Positions 1 through 8,700 of a stretch of DNA of 64,000 bases are shown here, one piece after another. Below the pieces are notes generated by a model. It did no database searches. It saw only the letters and a program-made list of their open reading frames with translations, and was not told where the DNA came from. The stretch's first letter is position 1, and the number at the start of each line of letters is the position of its first letter. A program made the translations under genes and the position numbers. Origin of the DNA: Janibacter alkaliphilus (lineage in GTDB: Bacteria; Actinomycetota; Actinomycetes; Actinomycetales; Dermatophilaceae); assembly GCF_013408565.1 (NCBI RefSeq), contig NZ_JACBZX010000001.1:186001-250000 (forward strand), given 5' to 3'.

Positions 1-387
1 CCAGCCGGCGATGCCGGCCCACACGGCGCCGACGGCCATCGCCACGAGCAGCGCGAGGATGACGTTGAGCGGGCCGGGCAGCCAGGCGTGGCCGGCGACC
101 AGCGCGGCGGCGAAGGTGGCGATCCGGTACTGCCCGTCGACACCGATGTTGAAGAGCTTCATCTTGAAGCCGATGGCCACCGCGACGGCCGCGATGTAGT
201 AGGTGACCGCGCTGTTGACGATGTTGACCATCGTCCGCGGCCGGGGCTCGGTGAGCAGGGTCTGCCAGACCAGGCCGACCGGGTCGCCGACGGCCACCAG
301 CACCAGGCTGGTGATGATGAAGGCGACGACGATCGCCAGCGCCGGCGCGGCCAGGGTCAGGCCCAGGCGCCGCAGGTTGAGGGTCAT
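1..387 (-). CDS. ABC transporter permease, nucleoside (BMP) type, partial
   Basis: N-terminal 129 residues of a membrane permease that runs off the left edge. The ATG at 387 overlaps the ATPase stop as ATGA, so the two are translationally coupled. Visible are a first hydrophobic helix (about residues 8-33), then a motif reading FNIGVDGQYRIA (about residues 78-89) that matches the FNIGAEGQ hallmark of the YufP/NupP-type nucleoside or simple-sugar permeases, followed by further hydrophobic helices. It would form the membrane channel with the ATPase and the BMP lipoprotein encoded upstream. A second permease usually follows in such operons but lies outside the window. The family is clear; the substrate (nucleosides) is inferred from the family. 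Confidence 0.88.
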   Translation of the reverse strand, partial: MTLNLRRLGLTLAAPALAIVVAFIITSLVLVAVGDPVGLVWQTLLTEPRPRTMVNIVNSAVTYYIAAVAVAIGFKMKLFNIGVDGQYRIATFAAALVAGHAWLPGPLNVILALLVAMAVGAVWAGIAGW

Positions 388-1979
388 GACGCGTCCTTCC
401 CGGCGCCGGTCATCGCGCTGCCGAGCTCCTGGCTGGTCACCGTGTCCGGGTCGAACTCGCCGGTGATCCGGCCCCGCAGGATGACCTTGATGGTGTCGCT
501 GAGCCCGATGAGCTCCTCGAGGTCGGCGCTGATCAGCAGCACCGCCAGGCCCTCGCGTCGGGCCTCGCGGATCTGGTCCCAGATCGCCGCCTGCGCCCCG
601 ACGTCGACGCCGCGGGTGGGATGGGCGGCGACGAGGACGGTGGGCTGGTGGCTCATCTCGCGGCCGACGATGAGCTTCTGCTGGTTGCCTCCGGAGAGCG
701 AGCCGGCGGTGACGTGGATGCTCGGGGTGCGCACGTCGTACTCGCGCACGATGCGCTCGGTGTCCGCCTTCGCCGGTCCGGCGGTGATCATGCCGTGGCC
801 GGCGTTGGGGGCCTGGGTCTGGTGCCCGAGCACCCGGTTCTCCCACAGCGGGGCGTCCAGCAGCAGGCCGTGCCGGTGCCGGTCCTCGGGGATGTAGCCG
901 ACCCCGGCCTCGCGGATCGCCCGCACGCTCCAGGAGGAGACGTCCTGGCCCTCGAGCTCGACGCTGCCGCGGCTGGCCGGGCGCATGCCCATGAGCACCT
1001 CGACGAGCTCGGCCTGCCCGTTGCCCTCGACGCCGGCGATGCCCAGCACCTCGCCGGCCCGGATGGTCAGGTCGACGTCGTCGAGCAGGTCGCGGCGGCT
1101 GCCGGCTCCCCCGGCCAGGGTGACGCCACGGACCTGCAGCACCACCCGGTCGGTGACCGTGGACTCCTCGGTGGCCGGCGTGGGGAGCTCGCTGCCGACC
1201 ATGAGCTCGGCCAGCTGGTGCGCGGTGACCTCCGCCGGGTCGACCGTGTCGACCGTGCTGCCGCGACGGATGACGGTGACCGCGTCGGCGACGGAGAGCA
1301 CCTCGTCGAGCTTGTGCGAGATGAAGATGACGGTCAGGCCCTCGGCCTTGAGGCCGCGCAGGTTCTCGAAGAGCTCGTCGACCTCCTGCGGGACGAGCAC
1401 CGCGGTCGGCTCGTCGAGGATGATCGTGCGGGCGCCGCGGTAGAGGACCTTGAGGATCTCCACCCGCTGCCTGGCGCCCACCCCGAGCTCGCCCACCAGG
1501 GTGCCCGGCTCGATGTCCAGCCCGTAGGCCTGCGAGAGCCGGTCGATCTCGGCCCGCGCGCCGCCGCCGATGCCGTGCATGCCCTCGGCGCCGAGCACGA
1601 CGTTCTCGGCGACGGTGAGGTTGTCGGCGAGCATGAAGTGCTGGAAGACCATGCCGATCCCCTGCCGGATCGCATCGGCCGGGGAGCGCATCTCGACGGC
1701 CGAGCCGTCCACCTCGATGGTGCCCTCGTCGGGTCGCTGGACCCCGTAGAGGATCTTCATGAGGGTGGACTTGCCGGCGCCGTTCTCGCCGACGATGGCG
1801 TGCACGCTGCCGCGCGCCGCGGAGAAGGTGACGTCCTTGTTGGCGACGACCCCGGGGAAGCGCTTGGTGATGCCCTCGACCCGCACCGCGGGGACAGCGT
1901 CACCCGCGCTCGGGGACGGGGTGCTGGCTGCCGTGCTGATGTCGGCCTCCTCGTGGTGCGGGCAGGGCCCGGGGCGCAC
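384..1979 (-). CDS. ABC transporter ATP-binding protein with two ATPase domains, nucleoside/BMP type
   Basis: Energises uptake through the adjoining permease. Two fused nucleotide-binding domains are seen: Walker A GENGAGKST (about residue 64) and Walker B ILDEPTA in the first; signature LSGGNQQK in the second, where Walker B is degenerate (VAAHPTRGVDVG), as is usual in the YufO/RbsA-like group. Length (531 codons) fits the family. The longest reading starts at GTG 1979, which has no ribosome-binding site. A strong AGGAGG (about 1946-1951) is instead followed after 5 nt by ATC at 1940, in frame, so the true start may be this non-canonical codon or a later GTG. The gene lies between the BMP lipoprotein and the permease. 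Confidence 0.93.
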   Translation of the reverse strand: MRPGPCPHHEEADISTAASTPSPSAGDAVPAVRVEGITKRFPGVVANKDVTFSAARGSVHAIVGENGAGKSTLMKILYGVQRPDEGTIEVDGSAVEMRSPADAIRQGIGMVFQHFMLADNLTVAENVVLGAEGMHGIGGGARAEIDRLSQAYGLDIEPGTLVGELGVGARQRVEILKVLYRGARTIILDEPTAVLVPQEVDELFENLRGLKAEGLTVIFISHKLDEVLSVADAVTVIRRGSTVDTVDPAEVTAHQLAELMVGSELPTPATEESTVTDRVVLQVRGVTLAGGAGSRRDLLDDVDLTIRAGEVLGIAGVEGNGQAELVEVLMGMRPASRGSVELEGQDVSSWSVRAIREAGVGYIPEDRHRHGLLLDAPLWENRVLGHQTQAPNAGHGMITAGPAKADTERIVREYDVRTPSIHVTAGSLSGGNQQKLIVGREMSHQPTVLVAAHPTRGVDVGAQAAIWDQIREARREGLAVLLISADLEELIGLSDTIKVILRGRITGEFDPDTVTSQELGSAMTGAGKDAS

Positions 1980-2012
1980 CGGGCAGGGGTGAGACTAGCG
2001 CCACCCGGCACG

Positions 2013-2059
2013 CCGTCGGCCCGGACCGCGCCCACCGGGGGCGGGGTCCGGGCCGACGG
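2013..2059 (-). terminator. Strong hairpin between BMP lipoprotein gene and ATPase gene
   Basis: A perfect 15-bp stem (2013-2027 with 2045-2059) and a 17-nt loop lie 12 nt after the lipoprotein stop. There is no U-tract, so complete termination is not implied. In transporter operons such hairpins commonly stabilise the upstream message or cause partial termination, giving more binding protein than ATPase. That role is inferred. Confidence 0.6.
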
Positions 2060-2070
2060 TGCCAGCGCGA

Positions 2071-3111
2071 TCAGCTCTCGGGGACGGTGATCTCGCCGTC
2101 GATGATCTGCTGCTTGTAGTCGTCGAGGTCGCTGGTGATGTCGTCGATCTTGCCGCCGGTGGTGGAGTAGCCCACGCCGCCGGCCTGCAGGTCGAAGACG
2201 ATGTTGCCGGACTGCTGCTCACCCTCGGTGGCGGCCTTGACGTAGTCGAAGACGGCGACGTTGACGTTCTTGACCATCGAGGTGATGATCACGTCGCGCA
2301 CGCCCTCCTCGGCGGTCAGCGCCTGGTCGGAGTCGACACCGATGGCCATCTGGTTGGCCTCGCTGGCGGCCTTGAAGACACCGGCCCCGGAGCCACCGGC
2401 CGCGTGGAAGATGACGTCGGCGCCCTGGTCGAACTGGCCCTCGGCGGCGGTCTCGCCCTTCGCCGGGTCGGCGAAGCCGGAGCCGTCGTCGGCGAGGTAC
2501 TGGGACTGCACCTCGATCTCCGGGTCGACCGCCTTCGCGCCCGCCTCGAAGCCGGCCTCGAACTTGTTGATCAGCGGCACGTCGGTGCCGCCGATGAAGC
2601 CGATGTTGCCGCTCTTGGACTTCATCGCCGCGGCCGCGCCGACGAGGAAGGAGCCCTCGTTCTCGGCGAAGGTCAGCTGGGCGACGTTGTCGGCGGTGGA
2701 GTCCTCGGAGGCGTCGTCGATGATCGCGTAGCTGATGTCGGGGTTGGCCTCGGCGGCCTGCCCGATCGCCTTGGCGTAGATGTAACCGACGGCGATGACG
2801 TTGGTGCAGCCGGCCTGGACGAGCTGGTCGAGCCGGTCGGTGCGGGCGGCGTCGTTCTCGCCCTGCTGGGCCTCGACCTCGTCGATCTCGACGCCCAGCT
2901 CGTCGGCGGCCTGGTCCAGGCCCTTGGCCGCGCTGTCGTTGAACGACTGGTCGCCACGGCCACCCACGTCGTACGCCAGGCAGGCCTTGATGTCGCTCGA
3001 GGCGCCGCCGGCGGTGTCGTCGCCGCCGCTGGCGGAGTCGCTGCTCCCGCAGCCGGCGAGGGCGAGCGCGCCCACGGACATGATCGATGCAGCCTTCACG
3101 GTCGGACGCAA
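2071..3111 (-). CDS. BMP-family substrate-binding lipoprotein of nucleoside ABC transporter
   Basis: Extracytoplasmic ligand receptor of the BMP/Med/PnrA type. A signal peptide ends in lipobox LALAGC, followed by a Gly/Ser/Asp linker. The mature protein carries family features such as DQSFNDSAAKGLDQA near the N-terminus and GVDSDQALTAEEGVRD in the C-terminal half. The longest frame begins at GTG 3129, but no Shine-Dalgarno precedes it. TTG 3111 is preceded by AAGGAGA with 5-nt spacing and still leaves a charged n-region before the signal helix, so I chose it. The gene is 99 nt downstream of the M20 gene and upstream of the ATPase on the same strand. Confidence 0.92.
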   Translation of the reverse strand: MRPTVKAASIMSVGALALAGCGSSDSASGGDDTAGGASSDIKACLAYDVGGRGDQSFNDSAAKGLDQAADELGVEIDEVEAQQGENDAARTDRLDQLVQAGCTNVIAVGYIYAKAIGQAAEANPDISYAIIDDASEDSTADNVAQLTFAENEGSFLVGAAAAMKSKSGNIGFIGGTDVPLINKFEAGFEAGAKAVDPEIEVQSQYLADDGSGFADPAKGETAAEGQFDQGADVIFHAAGGSGAGVFKAASEANQMAIGVDSDQALTAEEGVRDVIITSMVKNVNVAVFDYVKAATEGEQQSGNIVFDLQAGGVGYSTTGGKIDDITSDLDDYKQQIIDGEITVPES

Positions 3112-3210
3112 GGTGCTCTCCTTCTTCACAGGGGTGGTGGGGCACCCGCGTGCCCATCCCGGGGATGGTACGTCGGGTCGTGGAAGGCTCCACCACCCGC
3201 GGGAGCACCG

Positions 3211-4422
3211 TTATGAGACCGGGACAGGGCCGTGATCCACGCGCGTCCACTCACCGGCCGCCGCGAGGGTCAGCAGCGCGGTCCCGGCCCGGACCGCCTG
3301 CTCGTCGACGACGAGGTCGCCCTGGTGCAGGTCGTAGGTGCGCCCGCCGGGGGTGCGGGTGCCGAGGCGGGCCATCGCGCCCTCGGCCTCGTGCAGCATC
3401 CACGCGAAGTCCTCGCCGCCGAGGCTCTGCGGGGTGGGCACCGGGCGCAGCCCGGCCGACATGGCCGCCCGGCCCAGCGCCGCGATGGCCCCCGGGTCGT
3501 TGACCACGGGCGGGACGCCGCGGACGAAGTCGACGTGCACCGCCACCTGGTAGGGGGCGGCGACCGCCTCGACCACCTCGGTGAGCAGCGGGCCGATGCC
3601 CTCCCACAGCGAGGCGTCGAGCAGCCGGATGGTGCCCTCGGCGACCCCGGTGGAGGGGATGACGTTGTTCGTCTCGCCGGCGGCGACCCGCCCCCAGACG
3701 AGCACCGCGCCGGAGCGCGGGTCGAGACGGCGGCTGAGGATCGCCGGCACCTCGGTGACGATCTTGGCGAGGGCGAAGGTGAGGTCCTGGGTCAGGTGCG
3801 GCCGCGAGGTGTGCCCCCCGGAGCCGCGGACCGAGACGACGAAGCGGTCGGCGGCCGCGGTGAGCGGCCCCTCGCGCAGCCCGACCTCGCCCACGTCGAT
3901 GGAGGGGTCGCAGTGCACCGCGTAGGCGGTGTCGACGCCAGACATGACCCCGGCCGAGACGAGCGAGGCGGCCCCACCGGGCATCTTCTCCTCGGCGGGC
4001 TGGAAGATCAGCCGCACCCCGACCCGGCGCGCGGCCAGCTCCTGGGCGACCTCGGAGAGGGCCAGCGCGGCGCCGAGCAGCACGGTGGTGTGCACGTCGT
4101 GCCCGCAGGCGTGGCAGGCCCCCGGCCGGGTCGAGGACCAGTCCAGGCCGGTGCGCTCGGTGACCGGCAGGGCGTCGATGTCGCCGCGCAGCGCCACCCG
4201 TCGCAGCGGCTGCTCGTCACCGAGGTCGACGACGAGGCCGGTGTCGGAGACGGTGCTGATCCGCAGGTCGGCCCCGGTAAGGCGCTCCCGGATGACCTCG
4301 GTGGTGCGGTGCTCCTCGAAGGAGAGCTCGGGGTGGGCGTGCAGGTCCCTCCGGACGTCGATCAGCTCGGGCAGGAGCCGGTCGATGACGCGCAGCAGCG
4401 TCGGGGCGAGGGGTGCGTTCAT
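3211..4422 (-). CDS. M20-family amidohydrolase/peptidase
   Basis: A 403-residue metal-dependent amidohydrolase. Near the N-terminus is RRDLHAHPELSFEEHRTTE, the usual M20D start. The metal-binding PGACHACGHDVHT motif lies at about residues 97-109 and FQPAEEKMPGG at about residue 136; a late SLGGEDFAWML also matches. These are hallmarks of hippurate/indole-acetyl-amino-acid hydrolase-like enzymes; the real substrate is unknown. Its ATG overlaps the stop of the WYL regulator (ATGA) and the BMP operon follows. In other actinobacteria an amidohydrolase is often found with BMP nucleoside transporters, which suggests a role in salvage, but this is inference. Confidence 0.9.
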   Translation of the reverse strand: MNAPLAPTLLRVIDRLLPELIDVRRDLHAHPELSFEEHRTTEVIRERLTGADLRISTVSDTGLVVDLGDEQPLRRVALRGDIDALPVTERTGLDWSSTRPGACHACGHDVHTTVLLGAALALSEVAQELAARRVGVRLIFQPAEEKMPGGAASLVSAGVMSGVDTAYAVHCDPSIDVGEVGLREGPLTAAADRFVVSVRGSGGHTSRPHLTQDLTFALAKIVTEVPAILSRRLDPRSGAVLVWGRVAAGETNNVIPSTGVAEGTIRLLDASLWEGIGPLLTEVVEAVAAPYQVAVHVDFVRGVPPVVNDPGAIAALGRAAMSAGLRPVPTPQSLGGEDFAWMLHEAEGAMARLGTRTPGGRTYDLHQGDLVVDEQAVRAGTALLTLAAAGEWTRVDHGPVPVS

Positions 4423-5519
4423 GTCCCGGGCGACTCTACCGACGCCGTGGTGGCGCCCGACGCACGCCCGGACGTGGGCTCGTGGGTGTCGTGCTGATCG
4501 GTGCCGTGCCGATCGGTGTCGCACTGTTCCGTGTCGGGCTGATCGGTGCCCGACTCCGAGCCGGCGTGCGCGGCCAGCGTCTCCTGCGCGACCCGGCGCA
4601 TCATCTCCCGCGCCACCGGCGGCTCCAGCACCTCGACCCAGCTGCCGAAGCCGGCCAGCACCCCGGCCAGCCCGCGCAGGCTGCCCACCGGCGCGGTCAG
4701 CCGCTGGTGCTCGGGCCCGTCCGGCGCGCTCTCCACCGGGCCGCGCAGCACCATCGCCAGCTGGCGCCGGGCGAGGTCGGCCTGGTCGCTGCGGACGCGC
4801 AGCACCACCCGGACCGCCGGCCGGCCCTGCCAGCGGTCGCGGATCTCCCGCCAGGTGGCCAGCAGGTCCACCGACGGGGGCCGCCGGCACGGCTCGTCGA
4901 GCACCTCCAGCGTCTCGAAGCGGTCCACCCGGTAGGTGTGCGGCCGCCCGCGGTGCGCGGCGACGAGGTACCAGCTGTTCCCGGCCAGGACCAGGCCCCA
5001 CGGGTCGAGGGTGCGCCGGCCGCCCCAGCGGGAGGACGCGGCGCGATAGCTGCCACGCACCCGTCGATCGGCCTCGACGGCACCGGCCAGGGTGCGCAGC
5101 AGTGCCGGCTGGTGGCGCACCCCGCTCCAGCCGCCGGGGTCGACGACCAGCCGGTCCAGGGCCCGACCGATCCGGCCGGTCTCGTGGCTGGGCAGGCCGG
5201 TGGCCAGCTTGCGCAGGCCCGCCTCGTGCTCGCCGGAGAGCCCCAGCGCCTCGGCCACGGCCGGTCCCCCGGCGACGAAGAGCGCCCGCGCCTCGCCGGG
5301 GGTGAGCTCCTCGACGTCCGGCCGGTAGCCCGGCAGCAGCGCGTAGCCGCCGCTGCGGCCGCGCTCGGCGTAGACCGGCACCCCGGCGGCGGAGAGGGCC
5401 TCGATGTCCCGCATCACCGTGCGGGGGCTGACCTCGAGTCGGCGGGCAAGCTCGGCGGCGCTCATCCGCTCGTGGGCACGCAGCAGCCCGACGAGCTGCA
5501 GCAACCGGTCGGCACGCAC
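4419..5519 (-). CDS. YafY-type transcriptional regulator: DeoR-like helix-turn-helix plus WYL domain
   Basis: A 366-residue DNA-binding regulator. Residues 1-60 form a helix-turn-helix (ELARRLEVSPRTVMRDIEAL) followed by a glycine-rich wing (YAERGRSGGYAL). A WYL-type ligand-sensing domain follows, with the strand LVLAGNSWYLVAAHRGRPHTY near residues 177-197. The last 40 residues are a low-complexity Asp/Thr/His/Gln tail encoded by an imperfect repeat around 4485-4560, unusual for the family. It overlaps the amidohydrolase gene and is the first gene of the run, so it probably controls this operon. The GTG start at 5519 has no clear ribosome-binding site. Confidence 0.9.
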   Translation of the reverse strand: MRADRLLQLVGLLRAHERMSAAELARRLEVSPRTVMRDIEALSAAGVPVYAERGRSGGYALLPGYRPDVEELTPGEARALFVAGGPAVAEALGLSGEHEAGLRKLATGLPSHETGRIGRALDRLVVDPGGWSGVRHQPALLRTLAGAVEADRRVRGSYRAASSRWGGRRTLDPWGLVLAGNSWYLVAAHRGRPHTYRVDRFETLEVLDEPCRRPPSVDLLATWREIRDRWQGRPAVRVVLRVRSDQADLARRQLAMVLRGPVESAPDGPEHQRLTAPVGSLRGLAGVLAGFGSWVEVLEPPVAREMMRRVAQETLAAHAGSESGTDQPDTEQCDTDRHGTDQHDTHEPTSGRASGATTASVESPGT

Positions 5520-5529
5520 CCGATCAGGA

Positions 5530-5547
5530 TGTCAGGAAAACATGACA
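5530..5547. promoter_or_regulatory. Candidate operator TGTCA-N8-TGACA
   Basis: An inverted repeat with 5-bp arms lies in the divergent gap between the WYL regulator and the MDMPI-like gene, 10 nt upstream of the regulator start. Position and symmetry suggest autoregulation by the WYL protein or control of both genes. Only one copy was noticed. Confidence 0.4.
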
Positions 5548-5627
5548 CAGCGCGTCACCTATCGGGGGTGAAGGTGGTTCTGCCGGGGATGCACCGGCCG
5601 ACCGCAGACCACTCTCAGGAGGACCCG

Positions 5628-6212
5628 ATGACCCAGAGCGCACCCGACCTTCGCCCCGTCCTGGCCCGTAGCCAGGACCGGCTCACCGACCTCGTCCGCG
5701 GCCTGGACGCCGACCGGCTCACCCGCCCGACCCCGTGCGAGGGATGGTGCGTCGCCGACCTCGTCGAGCACCTGCTCGCTGTCGAGGGACGGGTCGCCGC
5801 CCTGCCCGCGCGGGGCGACGTCGAGGGTCTGCCCACTCGGCTGCCGCTGCCCGAGGGCGACCTCGGCGACGCCTTCGCGGCGGCGGTCGAGGAGGCCCGG
5901 CAGGAGTGGTCCGACGACGCGGTGCTGGACCGCGAGCTGAGCCCGCCGTGGGGCACGATGCCCGGCCGGGCGGTCCTCGGCGGCTACGTCATGGAGCACC
6001 TGGCGCACGGCTGGGACCTGGCCGTCGCGATCGACGAGGACCCCGAGGCGCTGGCCGACGTCGCCGCGCAGGTCCTGCCGGTGGCCCAGCAGAACGTCCC
6101 GGCACACATCCGCGACGAGGACTGGGTCCCCTTCGGTCCCGTGGTCGAGCCCGCGGCCGACGCCGGCCCGACCGAGCAGCTGGCGAACTGGCTCGGGCGC
6201 ACCACCCGCTGA
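5628..6212 (+). CDS. TIGR03086-like metal-binding protein, mycothiol-dependent maleylpyruvate isomerase (MDMPI) superfamily
   Basis: A 194-residue DinB-fold protein. The N-terminal helix bundle carries TPCEGWCVADLVEHLLAVEG, with the first metal-ligand histidine, and the later helix has MEHLAHGWDLAVAI, with the second histidine pair. This pattern is typical of the actinobacterial TIGR03086/MDMPI group, which is linked to mycothiol chemistry; the exact reaction is not known for most members. The ATG at 5628 was chosen because AGGAGG lies at 5617-5622. The longer frame upstream has no start support. It is divergent from the WYL regulator and convergent with manC. Confidence 0.82.
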   Translation: MTQSAPDLRPVLARSQDRLTDLVRGLDADRLTRPTPCEGWCVADLVEHLLAVEGRVAALPARGDVEGLPTRLPLPEGDLGDAFAAAVEEARQEWSDDAVLDRELSPPWGTMPGRAVLGGYVMEHLAHGWDLAVAIDEDPEALADVAAQVLPVAQQNVPAHIRDEDWVPFGPVVEPAADAGPTEQLANWLGRTTR

Positions 6213-6274
6213 GCGGCGTCGTCTGCCAGGCGGACCGCAGTGCGGACTGGCTGCTATCGACCGGGGTCGGCCGC

Positions 6275-7366
6275 TCAGACCAGGTCGTCGCGGCCGGCCG
6301 CCTTCAGCGACTCGACGACCCGCTTGACGTCCTGGGCCCGCTCCCGGCTGGTCACCAGCAGGGCGTCGTCGGTCTCGACGACGACGACGTCGTCGAGACC
6401 GACGACGGCGACCAGCCGGCCGGACTCGGAGACCACCAGACCGCCGGCGTCGACCGCCTCGACCTGGGTCGGGTCGCCGACCACGGTCACCGCCTCGTCA
6501 CCGGCGAGCAGCGTGGACAGCGACTTGAAGTCGCCGACGTCGTCCCAGGAGAAGTCGCCGGGGACGACCGCGACCCGGCCCTCGTCGGCGGCCGGCTCGG
6601 CCACCGCGTTGTCGATGGCGATCTTCTCCAGCTCCGGCCAGCGCTGCTCCAGCTCCTCCGGCGCGGCGGCGATCGCCCGCAGCCCGGCGGCGAGCTCGGG
6701 GTGCCACTGCGCCAGCAGGTCCAGCAGCACCCGGGCGCGGACGACGAACATGCCGGCGTTCCACCGGAACTCGCCGGTGGCCAGGTAGGAGGCGGCGCGG
6801 CGGGCGTCGGGCTTCTCGACGAACTGCCGCACCCGAGCGGCGGTCCGCCGCCGCGGCAGGCCACGGCCCATCTGGATGTAGCCGAAGCCGGTCGCCGGGT
6901 AGGTCGGCTGGATCCCGATGGTGACGAGCAGCTCGGTCTCGGCGGCCACCGCGACCGCCTCGCGGACCGCCGCGTCGAAGCGGGCCTCGCCCTCGATGAC
7001 GTGGTCGGCGGCGAAGGAGCCGAGCACCGCCTCCGGGTCGCGCCGCTCCAGCACCGCCGCCGCCAGCCCGATGGCTGCCATCGAGTCCCGCGGGGACGGC
7101 TCGGCGATGACGTTCTCCCGGTCCACCCCGGGCAGCTGATCGGTCACCGCCGCGACGTGCCGGGCACCGGTGACGACGACGACCCGCTCCCCCACCAGCG
7201 GCTGCAGCCGGTCCACGGTCAGCTGGATGAGGGTGCGACCGGCGCCGGTGAGGTCGTGCAGGAACTTCGGCGACCCGGCCCGCGAGATCGGCCACAGCCT
7301 GGTGCCGGCACCGCCGGCCGGGATGACCGCCCAGAAGCGGGCCAGCGCGTCGTCCGTATCGCTCAT
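6275..7366 (-). CDS. manC: Mannose-1-phosphate guanylyltransferase
   Basis: Makes GDP-mannose from mannose-1-phosphate and GTP. The nucleotide-binding signature GGAGTRLWPISR is at about residues 18-29 and FVEKPD at about residue 181; NAGMFVVRA and the closing DFSWDDVGDF also match the ManC/RfbM family. At 363 residues it is the short single-domain form without the isomerase domain. It is divergent from a glycosyltransferase of the GDP-mannose-using type, so product and user are side by side. ATG 7366 was chosen over an upstream in-frame codon because the family N-terminus begins there. Confidence 0.93.
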   Translation of the reverse strand: MSDTDDALARFWAVIPAGGAGTRLWPISRAGSPKFLHDLTGAGRTLIQLTVDRLQPLVGERVVVVTGARHVAAVTDQLPGVDRENVIAEPSPRDSMAAIGLAAAVLERRDPEAVLGSFAADHVIEGEARFDAAVREAVAVAAETELLVTIGIQPTYPATGFGYIQMGRGLPRRRTAARVRQFVEKPDARRAASYLATGEFRWNAGMFVVRARVLLDLLAQWHPELAAGLRAIAAAPEELEQRWPELEKIAIDNAVAEPAADEGRVAVVPGDFSWDDVGDFKSLSTLLAGDEAVTVVGDPTQVEAVDAGGLVVSESGRLVAVVGLDDVVVVETDDALLVTSRERAQDVKRVVESLKAAGRDDLV

Positions 7367-7476
7367 GGCGCCCGACCGTAGCCGAGATGGCGGCGCCAAG
7401 ACGTCACCTGCTGCTCATCCGCCACCCACCTCACGGCCACCGCCTGGGACACCTGGCGGCGCGAGCCTGGGATCTC

Positions 7477-8634
7477 GTGAGGATCGCTATCGTCACCGAG
7501 TCCTTCCTGCCGAGTCTCAACGGCGTGACCACCAGCGTCTGCCGGGTCGCCGAGAGCCTGCGCGACCTGGGCCACGAGGCGACCATCGTCGCCCCCGGCC
7601 CGGCGCCGACGACCTTCGCCGGTCACCGGGTGCGCACCCTGCCGGGAGTCCCGGTCCGCGGCTTCCGCGCCGGCCTGCCCACCGCCGGGGTGCGCCGGGC
7701 GCTGCGCGACTTCGACCCCGACGTGGTGCACCTGGCCTCCCCCTTCCTCGTCGGCGCCGGCGGGGTCAGCCAGGCGGAGCGGCTGCGGCTGCCCACGGTG
7801 GCGGTCTACCAGACCGACATGCCCAGCTACGTGCGCCAGCACGGACCGGGTGCGCTGGGCCGCGGCGCCTCGCAGGCCACCTGGCGCTGGGTGCGGCGGC
7901 TGCACTCGCGCGCCGACCTCACCCTCGCCCCGAGCCGCCCCACCCTCGAGGAGCTGCGCCGGCACGAGGTGCCGCGCACCGACCTGTGGGGCCGCGGCGT
8001 GGACACCCGCCTCTTCCACCCCGGGCACCAGGACGACCCGCGCACCCTCGACCTGCGGCGTGCGCTGGCGCCTGGCGGCGAGGTGCTGCTGGGCTACGTC
8101 GGTCGGCTGGCGCCGGAGAAGGAGCTGCACCGGCTCGTCGCGCTGGCCGGGCTGCCCGGCACCCGGCTGGTGCTCGTCGGCGAGGGCCCCAGCCGCAACG
8201 AGCTCGGTGCCCGGCTCGCCGAGGCGGTGGCCACCAGCCGGCATCGGCCCAACCTGCCGCCGGCCTTCCTCGGGCCGATGACCGGCGACGCGCTCGCCCG
8301 CTCCTACGCCGCGATGGACCTCTTCGTGCACACCGGTACCAAGGAGACCTTCGGGCAGACCCTGCAGGAGGCCGCCGCCAGCGGGCTGCCGGTGCTCGCA
8401 CCGGCCGTCGGCGGCCCGCTCGACCTCGTCCGGCACGGCGAGACTGGCTACCTCTACGACCCGGACGACCCGGCCACGATGAGCGCGCTCGCGGCCGAGC
8501 TGGTCGCCTCGCCGGCGCTGCGGGACCGGATGGGCCGGGCCGGGGCGCAGATGGTGGCCGGGCGCTCCTGGCACTCGCTGACCGAGCGGCTCGTCGGGCA
8601 CTACGAGCAGGTGCTCGCCGGCCGCGCCGCCTGA
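7477..8634 (+). CDS. GT4 glycosyltransferase, MgtA/PimB-like mannosyltransferase
   Basis: A 385-residue GT-B enzyme. The N-terminus RIAIVTESFLPSLNGVTTSV and the mid-protein LGYVGRLAPEKELHRL are typical of MgtA/PimB-like GDP-mannose-dependent mannosyltransferases of actinobacteria. The donor-site ETFGQTLQEAAASGLPVLAP carries the EX7E motif. Such enzymes mannosylate glycolipid anchors of lipomannan-like polymers at the inner membrane face; the acceptor here is inferred. The GTG at 7477 places the Rossmann strand at residue 2. An upstream ATG at 7387 would add a 30-residue tail unlike the family. Confidence 0.87.
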   Translation: MRIAIVTESFLPSLNGVTTSVCRVAESLRDLGHEATIVAPGPAPTTFAGHRVRTLPGVPVRGFRAGLPTAGVRRALRDFDPDVVHLASPFLVGAGGVSQAERLRLPTVAVYQTDMPSYVRQHGPGALGRGASQATWRWVRRLHSRADLTLAPSRPTLEELRRHEVPRTDLWGRGVDTRLFHPGHQDDPRTLDLRRALAPGGEVLLGYVGRLAPEKELHRLVALAGLPGTRLVLVGEGPSRNELGARLAEAVATSRHRPNLPPAFLGPMTGDALARSYAAMDLFVHTGTKETFGQTLQEAAASGLPVLAPAVGGPLDLVRHGETGYLYDPDDPATMSALAAELVASPALRDRMGRAGAQMVAGRSWHSLTERLVGHYEQVLAGRAA

Positions 8635-8700
8635 GCCACCCGAACGGCCCCTGGTCGACTCCCGCGCAACCACTGCCCGCGCTCCCGTCGGCTGCCTAAG

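Noticed and set aside
621-2090. Plus-strand ORF of about 490 codons opposite the ABC ATPase
   Set aside because: Shadow frame of high-GC DNA with Asp/Leu/Val/Arg-rich product without family sequence; the minus strand has full ABC motifs.
3130-3210. Terminator between the M20 gene and the BMP lipoprotein gene
   Set aside because: Two short hairpins (GGGCAC/GTGCCC at 3140-3155 and CCATCCC/GGGATGG next to it) exist, but they are small and the gap is short, so they more likely lie in the message leader.
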